In this document: piece after piece, positions 35,706 to 46,183 of the stretch
How positions within the stretch are numbered: position 1 is the stretch's first letter
Layout of the letters: each line of letters begins with the position of its first letter
Source: Rhipidocladum racemiflorum
Lineage: Eukaryota > Streptophyta > Magnoliopsida > Poales > Poaceae
NCBI GenBank assembly: GCA_036346355.1
Contig: CM070578.1
Span: 17,312,501 to 17,376,500, forward strand
Reading direction: 5' to 3'
Length of the DNA: 64,000 bases
Program-made: the position numbers and the translations under genes
The notes under the pieces: model-generated
Told to the model about the DNA's origin: nothing
Databases searched by the model: none
Seen by the model: the letters and a program-made list of their open reading frames with translations, nothing else

Positions 35706-36238
35706 GTAGGGACCCGCGATCGTTGGGCCCCGCTCCCATCAGATCGCCACGCTCCTCAAAGCATCATCACCGCTGAAGCGCACGAATCGTTTCTCCTTCG
35801 GGAGGCATCTGAAATGCACAGCTTGAGTCAACTAATCAGGCAAATCAAGTGCGTAATGATTGATCCCAAAGGATGCACTCATGAACACAAACACACTACA
35901 AGCATTCATTCAAAGAAGCATAAGAACCAATTCAAAACCAACTCAGGAAACGATAAATAATCCCTAATTACAACCACAAACATCTATCCTTAACCCATTC
36001 TTAGCTAAAACCGCATTCCTCTTAATCCTTTTGAACAAGATAGAAGAAGGAAACAAATTTTTGAAATTTGGATTAAGATCGATTCATTTTGAAGAGTAGA
36101 TAAGCGAAAAGCTATAGAATGGACAAGAATAGCATTCTACACTTTGAAAATAGAGTTTTGTACTTCAAAATAAATTTTGAGAAGAAAAATCATCCCTAAG
36201 TCTAACGTCCGGGCTAACTAAGTCCTCCTGCAGTCAAT
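35706..36238. other. Tekay element leader between gag and 5' LTR
   Basis: Untranslated leader on the minus strand; AT-rich, no feature besides the primer-binding site at its right end. Confidence 0.7.
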
Positions 36239-36250
36239 GGCTCGATACCA
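36239..36250 (-). promoter_or_regulatory. Primer-binding site of the Tekay element
   Basis: On the minus strand TGGTATCGAGCC lies four bases inside the 5' LTR. It matches the complement of the initiator-Met tRNA 3' end (TGGTATCAGAGC) except for one missing base. Confidence 0.8.
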
Positions 36251-36254
36251 ACGC

Positions 36255-39200
36255 TGTGAGGACCCCTCTTCCTATACCGCATCAGACGCCGCTTCATCAG
36301 AGCGTATAGCACCGTATAGCAACAGGAAGCCTCGACACCGAAGATCTGAACCTAAAAATTCGATCGACGGATCGAACCCTTAGCTTCGGACCGGTGCTCA
36401 GACGATCTCGACATCGATCCCTGGATCAAGAGCTCCAAGATCGCTGTACCAACAACACGAGTACCAAGGCACGGAAGGATAAACTACGATAATTTACATA
36501 ACTGGGTGTAAACCTTGAACAAGAGTATTACGTAAACCAAAAGAAGTAAAGCGACAATGAAACAAAAGAAAGACAACCAGCGCACTGGCCCGACCACCCC
36601 ACAAAGCTCTGATCGAGGGAGGGACTACGAAGCCGCAACACTCGCAGTAAAAGGGGCTCGCCATCATCCGACATCATCATTAACTTCCTCTGAGGAAAAA
36701 GCGTTAGCAGAAACGGTGAGTAAAATAATGTACACGAAAGACATTAGTGTATGGAAATATAAATAAATGCAGACTGATTCATCGGGATAAAGCTTCTACA
36801 TCAAGTTAATTGCGTAAAGCTGGATTTAAAATAGTTCATCGAAAAGTAATACATAATTTGAAAGACAGCAGTTTGAATAAAACATATTTACAGTGTATGT
36901 AACAACTGAGCTCCACAGCTGCCACCATCCATGGTCGCAACTGGGATACGAATCGACATCCATACATACTCATAATCCCATCGAGAATCATATACACATA
37001 TCCACAATTCCATCAAGTACCATTCCACCACATACTTTATACCGACTCCGAAATAGATTTTCATTTTCAAAACCAAACCAAATCTCTATACTTGATATGA
37101 TTAGAGAAGATTGCTCATAACCGTGAGCACGGCTAATCGATTAGAATTATTTGATACTCTGCAGAGTTTGCGCACTTTACCCAAACACAACTCGGACTTG
37201 CATCCTCGTCATCCAGGTACACGCGATACACGAGGTATCCGATATACAAGAATGATCTATTCTTTCCCATCGTTGAGGTTATAGCCACACCCCAAAGACC
37301 GGTGACGACAAATCCACTACTATGGCGATAAGAGGCCAACCACCACTCAGGCGCCACGGAATACTCATCGTGACGACGGCGAATTGTTGGCCGCGGCATT
37401 ACCCCATAGCAAGGCGTACACCGCTGTATCAACAAACATGAATCGAGCGATTCCTCGCCGCAAAAGTACAAGCGCACACACGAAGGCGCATACGGCGGGT
37501 CGTGAGGACACACACACCGCGCTTGATCGCTCAACACAGGAAAAGGTCCACTCTTCGCCTACCAACAGGCATGGCTATCCCTCACACTTCAAGTACTAGA
37601 ATAGGCTGCCCCATCCCAGCATTGCGCGGTTGCACGGTGTTCAATTCAAATCCGTCACAAGTTCGGTCCTTATATTTTTGCCTAGTGACTCAAGCGGGGA
37701 ACTCCACTTAACTCGCCAACCAATCACCACCATGTTTAACTAGCACATATTATACCTCCCGCCAAGTCTAATTACCAACTAGACACTTCACATTTTTACC
37801 AATATACCTTTACGATTCACATTTCCAAAACTTTTCCAAAACCAATTACATTTATCATAATTTTGAGCATTTGGTAAGGACTGACTTTGCTCACCTCTAT
37901 TGCAGTGTCTAAGCGTATGCAATTACTAAATCGCTTATACCCAAGTGACATTTTATTAAATTGTCTAACCCTACTAAGGTTATCAATGATCTCGTGGAAT
38001 TAAATTGAGGGAAACCACCAAATCAGGGTATATCTACCATTCCCACAAACTAGCAATTTCTTGAATATAAACAATGCATATGGTTTGAGAAATCAAAGTA
38101 GACATCGTGAAATATAGGTTTCAAGATGGTCAAAGGAGGTGCTTGCCTTGTTGTTGCACTTCGTGATGTCCGGATGATGCTCGGGTTGTTCGAGGCGAAG
38201 CCCGACTCGCTAGCCTCTAATCGGTCAAAGCAACAAAACGACGAGAAAGAAATACAACTTAGCAAAAGAAAGTTTTAAATGCACCATGAAGTGCATGCAA
38301 TACACAAGAATGAAGTACAACCAAGAAACCCTCAAGAAACAACGCACTCGGACAACACAACACGATCGGACAGAATTTAACCCGACAAACCGGGTTTTAG
38401 ATCCGGACAACCGGATAGGCCGGACACTCGGACCGCTTTCGTCCGGATACTCCGGACAATCCGGACACTCCGACCATATGCCCGGATACTCCGGTCCTAG
38501 GGCATTTGGTCCAACTCGACGAGGAGACGGAGACCTTACCACTCCCTACAACTTCACCGCTGACCCGATCTACGACTTTCGTACACCTAGCGAACCTAAG
38601 GAGTTCCGAACTAGCCGATTCTACGAGAAAACGCCGCTAACCCGCCAAACCTCTAACTCACACCAACAACTTCTTAAATCGACATTACTACTACCCGATC
38701 TACCACTCTAGCATACCACATTCACTAATCCAAATCCCATTTTCAACCCTAGAACCACTACACCCAAAACCCTAGAATCCAAGTTCAACCCTAGCCTCCC
38801 AAATCCAAACCTAAGTCCTAATCCCACCATGAACGACTCTAGAACCCAAGAATCCCGCGAATCAAACCCTAAGAGAAAAGCTTACCTCCAAGGAAGATGG
38901 AGGAGGAGCAACGCCGGGTGGAGGATGGGGAATGACGGCTTGGGGAGGAGCACACCGAGATGGAGGAGTCACCGGGAGGGTCACCGGCCGGTGGCTCATT
39001 GGAGAGGAGCTCGGGGTGGTGGAGAGAACACCAAGGAAGTGGGGAAACCAAAGTAGAAGAAGAAAGAATGGAAGGGAGCCACGAAATGGGACTTTTATAC
39101 AAAACCCCACGCCAATACGGACTCTCGGACTCAACCCGAGACTCGGGTTGGGGTCTTGTAACACTAACCGGACACTCGGACATTGGTCCGGACACTCCGG

Positions 39201-39551
39201 TTGGACCGCTCGGCCAGCCCAATCCGGACACTCGGACTTTGTCCGACATTCCGGTTGGATCCGGATACTCCGGACATCCCGTAACTTTTGAACTTGGGCC
39301 TTGACGGCTAACGCCTGTGGTTGATTACTAATTGTCCCAAAGTATTTTGGAAGTTAATAGGTCACAGGCACTTGCCCAACCTAATTCGAATTTACTTATG
39401 AGCGAAATTACTTAAGTTGAGGGGTTCTTTCGATCCCAAGCAAGTATGTTCACTCAAGATACGGAAATACACAAGCACAAAGGTATTATTGAACAGCGTT
39501 TGAGTACAAATGTACAAAGGGCTTGAGTATAGAAATACTCGAGATATTACA
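36255..39551 (-). repeat. Tekay element 5' LTR with promoter
   Basis: TG...CA, 3297 bp. On the minus strand a GTATAAAAGT box (39100-39091) marks the promoter, so U3 is roughly 39551-39100. Arrays of 13-bp CCGGA motifs occur at 38390-38490 and 39165-39280, the latter within U3. The pair of LTRs shows long identical runs interrupted by clusters of differences. Confidence 0.92.
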
Positions 39552-39556
39552 GGTTG

Positions 39557-40042
39557 GTGGCTGCATGGCGTCTGATCTGCGTAGTCTTTGTCGAGGGTGG
39601 CGTGTTGCGTGGTGCTCTTGTCAGCCTCGGTGGCTTTAATGGCGCTTGACTTTGCTTTGGCCTCGGAGTGGGCGTACTCCTCAGTGTGCCAGCGGCGGAC
39701 GGGGGCTTGACTTCTTCGGTGGCTCTTCTGACAGCCTTGGGAAGGAGCCGCCTACCCTGGTACGGATGTCAGGGGACCCTGCGCACAAGGCAGCCGCCTG
39801 ACACTGGCGTGGGCCCCGCTGGCTCGTGCGCAGGTGGAGCTTGAGCTTCAATATTAGGCGGCCGGCGCATGCCGACCGCCCGGAACCGGAGTCCGCCGAC
39901 CGTCCGGGGTCGGCCCCGCACAGGTCGGGGCTCGTTCCCTGCGGCCCAAGTACCTTTCGGTGGTGCCGGGCCTCCGCCGGGATAGGTCAGCCCGTTCGTG
40001 CTTCCGGGCTGATGGGGGTACCCATGGTATGGGTACTCGTCA
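39557..40042 (-). mobile_element. Tat gypsy 3' LTR, segment 3
   Basis: Resumes after the Tekay target duplication and ends ...TACTCGTCA, followed by GTAGCCCCCGAGCC, which on the minus strand is the polypurine tract (GGGGGCTAC) of this lineage. Confidence 0.9.
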
Positions 40043-40800
40043 GTAGCCCCCGAGCCCCGGAGCGGGTCGGAGAGCCGCTCGGGGGTTTAACCTGGCGGCG
40101 GTAACCGTCGGCCCGGAGGTCGGTGATGCTAGGTCGTCGTGGCTGCCTGGGAGCCATGCCAGCCTAGAAAAGGGCCCTGGCGCGAAGCGCACCGGTGTAG
40201 CTCTGAGCCCCGAGCGGGTTAGGGGAGCCTGGCCGGGTTTACCTGGCCGGTGCTGCCGCGACTCGAGGTCGGCGACGCCTTTGGTCGGGCCGCTGCTTGG
40301 TCGTGCTCGCCAAAGAGCCCGGGTGCACGCGAGCGCACCCGGTGGGCGCAGCCCCCGAGCCCCCGAGCAGGTCGGGGAGCCGGTCGGGGGTTTACCCGGC
40401 CGCGGTAATCGTCGACCCGGAGGTCGGTGGCGTCTAGGTCGGCGCGATCGCCGAGTCGCGCCACTGAAAGAGCCCGGCAAGGCGAAGACCGGCAGGTGTA
40501 GTTCTCGAGCCCCGAGCGGTCGTGGAGCCGGCCGGGGTTTACCCTTCGAAAAGTGGCCGCGGACCCGAGGTCGGCGACGCCTTTGGTCGGGCCGCTGCTT
40601 ATCGGCCGTGCTCGCCAAAGAGCCCGGTAAGCGAAGCGCACCCGGCGCAGTTTCGAGCCCCGAGCAGTCGGGAGCCGGTCGGGTTTACCGGTCGGACTCT
40701 GGCAGGCCACGGTAATGCGTGGGTCCTCGTGAGTCGTGAGCGGACGCGCTTACCTTCGCTTTTTGAACGCCGTGCTCGTGCGAAGCTACTATCGGTAATC
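40043..40800 (+). repeat. Tandem repeat of about 150 bp, five units
   Basis: Units start at CGAGCCCC(G)GAG near 40051, 40205, 40361, 40508 and 40653. Each contains GGAGCCGGTCGGGTTTACC, a GAGGTCGG(C/T)GA phrase and AAAGAGCCCGG. They sit between the polypurine tract and the opposite-strand ORF of the Tat element. Confidence 0.8.
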
Positions 40801-41431
40801 CGAGTGGAACCTTGGCGATCCCTTGAGGGGCTCGTTTCTGCCGGGCGTAGCTCGGCGTGGGCGTCCGACTACCGGGGCGTTCCATAAAAACCTTTCCTTA
40901 CTCGATCCCGTGTCGGACCGGGTCGTCCGCCCGACCCGAGCGCTGGCCGCTACTCATCGATGAGTTCCGCGAGAGTGTGAGGTATGGTCTCGACGCGAAG
41001 TCACGATGATTGGGTCGTCCGCCGACCCAACCGAGGCCCTCTGGGGCTCACCGCGACTTCGCCCTCGCTCTTTTTACGTGCTAGGGCGGCTTCGTTCACC
41101 GGCCGGATTCGCCTTCGTAACCCACGCAAAGACGGTGCGGGCCTCGTGCGAGCCTATAGGCGGCTTGCTCTCCGAGGCCGGCGGCCGGCTGGCCGCTTGC
41201 ATACCTTTCCGGGGCGCCTGCCCATCGTGGAAACCGGCGAGGCCCGCGACGCCAGAGGCGCGGCGCGAGGCGGCCATCTGTTAGAGCGATTAATGCGCGC
41301 ATGGGATTTAAATGGATCGCGCACGTTACCGGGAAGCGGCGCGGCGGCAGTGACGGTTTATGCGACCGTGTTGATTTTGCGTGAGGAGGCGTCGATTCGG
41401 CGCGAGGCGCTGGCTCGTTTCGCCTGGCGCC

Positions 41432-41437
41432 TATAAA
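41432..41437 (+). promoter_or_regulatory. TATA box before the opposite-strand ORF
   Basis: TATAAA in GGCGCCTATAAAGGAAGG, 145 bp before the ATG at 41582, on the strand opposite to gag-pol. It suggests independent transcription of the ORF. Confidence 0.55.
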
Positions 41438-41581
41438 GGAAGGAGTGGGTGGCGTGGTGGGCGCCAAGTCCTCTGTTCGCGCGCTCTGCAAAAAAGAGAA
41501 AAGGGAAGAAAGAAAACGAGGGAAGAAGAGGAGCTTCCTGCTTCGTCGCGTCGTTCCCTGCTTTCCTTCGCGCATTTGGAG

Positions 41582-44500
41582 ATGTCGCTGACCCCGCACT
41601 CGGCCGCGGCGGGTCGCTATCTCGGTCTGGAGAGGAAGGAGTTCCTTCCTCCGCGGCCCGAGTCCGGCTGGCGAGTTCCGCCGGCCGGGACCGAGGTCCC
41701 CGAACTTGAGGACGGCGAGATAGTCTCGCTGGCGTTCTTCTACGAACGGGGCTTCGGACTTCCGCTCCACCCGTTCGTCCGGGGGTTGCTGCACTATTAC
41801 GGGGGAGAAGTTCACCACCTGAACCCGAATGGAGTCCTCCATATTGCGGTCTTCATGACGCTGTGTGAGGCCTTTCTGGGGATTGAACCCCATTTTGGGC
41901 TCTGGCGCCACTTCTTCTTCGCGAGGCCGTCACCGGACACCGCCGGCCTCCTCGGGGCTCTGATGATCCAACTACGCAACCACCGCAAACCGTTCTACGT
42001 CGATTTGAGGCTGCCGACGTCTAACCGGGGGTGGCATAGCGAGTGGTTCTATGTCCGGAACCTCGACAACAGTGCCCCTCCCTTCAGTGGGAATTTACCA
42101 ACGCCGCATCCTTGTTGGGGCTGGGGTCCTGACACGAAGGACCGGAAGAAGGTGGACGCGATCCTTGAAAAGCTCGCGGACCTGAAGCGGCGGGGCCTGA
42201 CAGGCAAGGTGGTCCTCAGTACGTTCATGGAGAGGCGCATCCAACCCCTCAAGGGTCGGTTACGTCCCATGTTTGAGTACATTGGGGCGACCGACCCTGC
42301 GAGGTCGTCGGAGCGGGAGCTCCCTCCGTCGGAGATCCTTGCGCGCGTGTCCGCAGTCTCCATCGCGGGAGACACCGAACCAGCGGGCGAGGCGCCAAGG
42401 CCGTTCTCGCAGTAACCCGCAGGTAACCTGGTACGCCTGACGGCTCCTGTTCGCTTTTGCTTTGCTCTGCTCCTTCGCCTCCTTACCCGAGCGTGTTCCC
42501 GCAGGGGCTCGGTGGACTGATCTCCCGTCCCTTGCTGCCGGGGGAAAAGGAGTTGAGGGCGGCCGCGCGCCTCGAAAAGGAGAAGCAGGACGCCGTCCTG
42601 CTAGCGGAAAAAGAGGCCACCAAGGCGCGGAAGAGGAACGAGCGCGCGGACCGGGCCGCGCGTGGCGAGGAGGTCTCGGAGGAGACCTCGGAGGAGACCT
42701 CGAGTGAGGGTGACGAGGAGTCGTTGCCGAGCGAGGGAGAAGAAGTTGCAGGAGGCGATGGCGTCGCGACGCGGGTCCTGGGCCAGCGGGCCGGCGATCA
42801 TGCTCCTCCGAAGAGACCGCGGCGCGAGGTTTATCTGCGAGCGCAGGTCCCCGTCGCCTCCTCGCGGGAGTCCGGCAAAGAGGGCACGTCAGTGCCGTTG
42901 TTCGCTCCTCCCGTGGCGGCTTACGCAATTCCTCCGTGCCGACTTCTTCGCAATTCTGACCGACCGGCCAGACGCAGGGGCCTCACTGGCCAGAGGGCGC
43001 CGAGCCCTACTGGCGGTGAGGAACCGCCCCTCCGGTCTGTCCGCGGGGCGTGCGGTGGTTGTCGGAGCGGGATCGCTTCGGATGCGCCTCCGCAGTAGGG
43101 CCCGTCAGCGAGGGACGCCTGCCAGAGAGGGACGATCTGGGCGGCTGCCGGATCGCTGCGTAAGCTCCGTCGGGCGTGCTTCCTCCCGTCTTGCCGACCG
43201 GTGAGGCCGGGCGGAGTTCTGCCGGCCTGCCTTCCCCGTCTTTGCCCGGCCGTGGAGGTCAGCGCGAGCCTGTCGCCGGAAGTGTTTGGGATTCAGCGTT
43301 GCAACGCCGGCGGGGCGAGATCTACCACCCCCGCCGCCGGGGCCGCCACCAGCTTCGGCGGTCCGAGTGTCGCCAATGGGCGCACAACCGACCGCCACAG
43401 GCATTCCGTCGGGCGGGGAAATCAAGTCAGGGCGGTCGCCGATCGCCGCGCTGACTTGGCCCGGTCCTGACCCGGCCGGGGGTCCCGCGTTCGTTCTGGA
43501 CGACGACGCAGAACGCGCGGATTGGGATGCTCTGGAGGAGGAGATGGGAAGGGTCCACGCCGACCTTACCCTTGTTGTTGACGCCGCGTCTAAGGCGAGG
43601 GAGTCCATTGCTCAGGAGTCCCGCCGCCAGACCGTAAGTTTGACGGGGATTTCTCTTGTGCATCTTCTTGACCGGGAAATGGAGACTGACCGGGCGGGTA
43701 CTTGCAGCGCTTGACATCCCGAGCGGTGGACAAGTCAATGTTCCTCCGGCACTTGCACACCGGGAGTGCCATGGGGAAAGAGCCGCTCGACGCCGGAGGG
43801 CGCTTTGCCGAGCAAGGAAGGCCGCCTCGGGCGGTCAGCGGCCGGGAGGTCGCCGAAGCCTTGCGGGAGGCTCACGACGCGTCTTGGTCGTTGGCCACCG
43901 AGGAGAGAGGGCAGTCGTCCTCGGCGGATCTTGAAGCGGCCAAGACTTCGCAGTCGGCGGCGAGATCCGCCGGCGGAGGCCGCCTCTATCGGAAGGAATG
44001 CGAGTCGATCCGCGAGGAGGCCGACCAGCCAGCCCGGCGGATCTCGCTTCGGGGAGCTCGTGACGATGAAGGAGCTTGCCGATCGTGCTACGGCCGACCG
44101 AAGCGCGTGCCAAGGTCGAGGAGGAACTTCGCGCCAAGGAGGCTTCCGTGGCGGTGAGTAGTTCATTCTTCCGGAGTCGCCACGGCGAGCGCCCCTCGAC
44201 GTTGTTTTCGCCCCTGCAGATCTGCGAAAAAGCCTTACCGACGCTACCGGAGTCGCTGAAGGGCGGCGGTGGAGGCACGAGACGCGCGGTCGAGTTACGC
44301 GACTTCGGCCCTTTTGAATAAGCGGTTGGCGGAGAGGGATGCGGCCGATACGACGCCCGGTACGGTCCTCCACGTGGGCGTCAAGCCGCTGCGACCGGTA
44401 TTCGGGCTTACTCGCCCAGCGCCATCCCCGCCATGCTTGGGTGGATCCTGGCCAGCGTCGGCGTCGGTCGCGGGAAGCGGCGGTGCTTGGCGCTTCCTCG

Positions 44501-44674
44501 GTCAACACCGTCTCTTATTACGACGGCGTCGACCTTGAGGCGATCGGGGCGGCGTCGGCCGACCGAAGCGACGAAGAGGTCGACGCTGCGTTCATGGCCC
44601 GGTCGATCCGTGCGCCCAAGAGATTGCCGGCGAATCTCGCCAAGCGAATTCTCCGTCGGAAGGAGGAAGATTAG
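41582..44674 (+). pseudogene. Opposite-strand ORF of the Tat element (putative gypsy-type transposon family)
   Basis: The first exon runs from ATG 41582 to about 42415. It contains SLAFFYERGFGLPLHPFVRG, HHLNPNGVLHIAVFMTLCEA and GIEPHFGLWRHFF, which I recognise as the plant 'putative gypsy type transposon' domain (Pfam Transposase_28). A likely second exon follows a CAG at 42505-42507 (GLGGLISRPLLPGEKELR, then a Lys/Glu/Arg-rich stretch). Further pieces lie at about 43500-43640 and at 44520-44674 (ending ...LAKRILRRKEED, stop). Introns or frame changes separate the pieces, so an intact product is doubtful. Such ORFs, antisense to gag-pol and near the 3' LTR, are known from Grande and other Tat elements. 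Their role is unknown. Confidence 0.7.
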
Positions 44675-45620
44675 TTTTCCTTCTGTTTGCTTTTTGGCAA
44701 TGTATGTAATGAACAAGATCGCCTAGTTGAGCTCAAACACCGGTCGCTGTTTAAGTTACTCTGCCCGTCTACCCGTGTTTCTTTTATGAATTTGGGCAAT
44801 TTTCAACCAGAGCTACTGGCCCACAGGGTGCCCCGAGAGCGTGGCGTTGCACCAGGTTCATGCGAAGAGGACACGGGCGTATGAGCCGCCTCGAGCGATT
44901 GCTTGATGGAGGAGGTGTCGGGTCGGACCACCTCCTTCGCGGCTTGGCGGGTTGAAATCTAACCTAAGTGGGGTGCTCAGGCCGCTCATAGTGTTTCTTG
45001 CTCGGAGGGCTTGTTTCTCCGCAGAGTGCTACTTGCCGTGGCGGGCGAGGGCCGTAGCACTTTGAGCCGAGGAAATAGCCGCGAGGTAGATAGCTCGGCC
45101 GGTCGGGGTGCGGCTTAGGTTAGCGACCAGCGCTTTTAAATGATGGTCGGGTTGGGCGGCGAGGGTTGTAGCATTCGTCAACCTATATCGAAGGCTCCGT
45201 CCGACCGCCGCTCGACCCTTCGCTCGAGGTAGCCTCCTTTTGCACAAAGTGCTACTTGAACCGTGGCAGCGGGGCGTGGGCCGTAGCATTTTGGTTTTGA
45301 GGAGGTTACTTAAGAGGGGAGCTCGGTCGGAGTGGTAACCGGCTATCGATTTAGGTCGCTGACCCCTGAGGTCATGCAGCCCCCGAGTGGTGCGTGGGGA
45401 CTGAGGGTGCAGTCGCCACGCACCGCTTGAGCTCGTGGCGATTCTTTCGAAAAGGAACTTTATGCTTTCGGGGATAAGGGTGGATTAACTCGCCTTGAGG
45501 ACCGCGCCGATTTTGGCCGACGCTGGCGCTGCCTTCTCAAGGCCACAGGTGACTCCCAAGGCGCTGCCTTCGCTTCCTCTCGCACTGCTTTGGCGACTTG
45601 GGGCGCTTCGTCTAGCGCGC
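44675..45620. other. Tat element spacer with a 220-bp imperfect repeat
   Basis: GAGTGCTACTTGCCGTGGC...CCGTAGCACTTTGAG (about 45027-45065) recurs as AAGTGCTACTTGAACCGTGGC...CCGTAGCATTTTG (about 45247-45293), with similar sequence following each. No gene recognised. Confidence 0.6.
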
Positions 45621-45626
45621 CGCGGG

Positions 45627-45929
45627 TTATAAAAGGAGAGGCGCCAAGGTGCCTGTTACCCGTATGCCATGGCGGACCACAACGCTCAGCTTCGCGAGGA
45701 GGTAGTCGCCCATCAGGCCTGGTTGCGGGAGGTGGCGGATGCTGAGGCCGCGGCTGTTCGTGAGGACGTGCGGCGAGTCGGCGTCCTCGTCGTCGGCGTT
45801 CCTCGGCCGAAGCGAGGTGCCACTATTAAGGCGGTGGTAGAGGCACGCCGCGCGGAGCTCGGCTGGCAGGGCGCGCACCAAGATCGCAATGGGCGGTTCG
45901 CTCTTGGTTGGGGCGATGTTCCTCCATAA
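45627..45929 (+). CDS. Small opposite-strand ORF with its own TATA box
   Basis: A TTATAAAAGG box (45627-45636) precedes ATG 45669 by about 40 bp. The frame runs 86 codons to TAA at 45927-45929 (start MADHNAQLREEVVAHQAWLR, Glu/Arg/Val-rich, helical). It lies opposite the Tat gag-pol orientation, between the pol end and the larger opposite-strand ORF. I do not recognise the protein. The GC-rich base composition makes chance ORFs likely, so coding status is uncertain. Confidence 0.35.
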
Positions 45930-46183
45930 ATAAATAAAGTGCTCGGGTTTCTCTTTTCGTCTCTTTTCGCTCCTTCTCTTTTTGTGTTGAGATCTAGCCC
46001 TCGTTCTTTCGCACGTGATCGAAGGAGGACAGTTTCCGGACCTCTGCTTTCGGGGCGGAGGTCGTAGTGCTCTAGATCAGCAAAACGAGAGAGTTTCGAG
46101 AGAGAAAAAACCACTTGGTCGGTCGTCCGACTGCTGCAGCTTTGAGTGTTTTTCGCATGGTACAAAAAGAGGAGAGAGGCCGA

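Larger units (their letters stand above)
28003..39551 (-). mobile_element. Tekay-type Ty3/gypsy retrotransposon nested in the Tat LTR
   Basis: An 11,549-bp element flanked by perfect target duplications GGTTG (27998-28002 and 39552-39556), beginning TGTGAGGACC and ending ATTACA. Its two LTRs are each 3297 bp. Gag-pol is on the minus strand. Long LTRs, an initiator-Met-tRNA primer site and a chromodomain-like pol end fit the Tekay/Del chromoviruses (RIRE3/RIRE8 relatives in rice). The coding region is broken in many places. Confidence 0.93.

Noticed and set aside
42260..44508. Long minus-strand ORFs opposite the antisense ORF of the Tat element
   Set aside because: Shadow frames in very GC-rich DNA; the plus-strand frame carries the recognisable domain.
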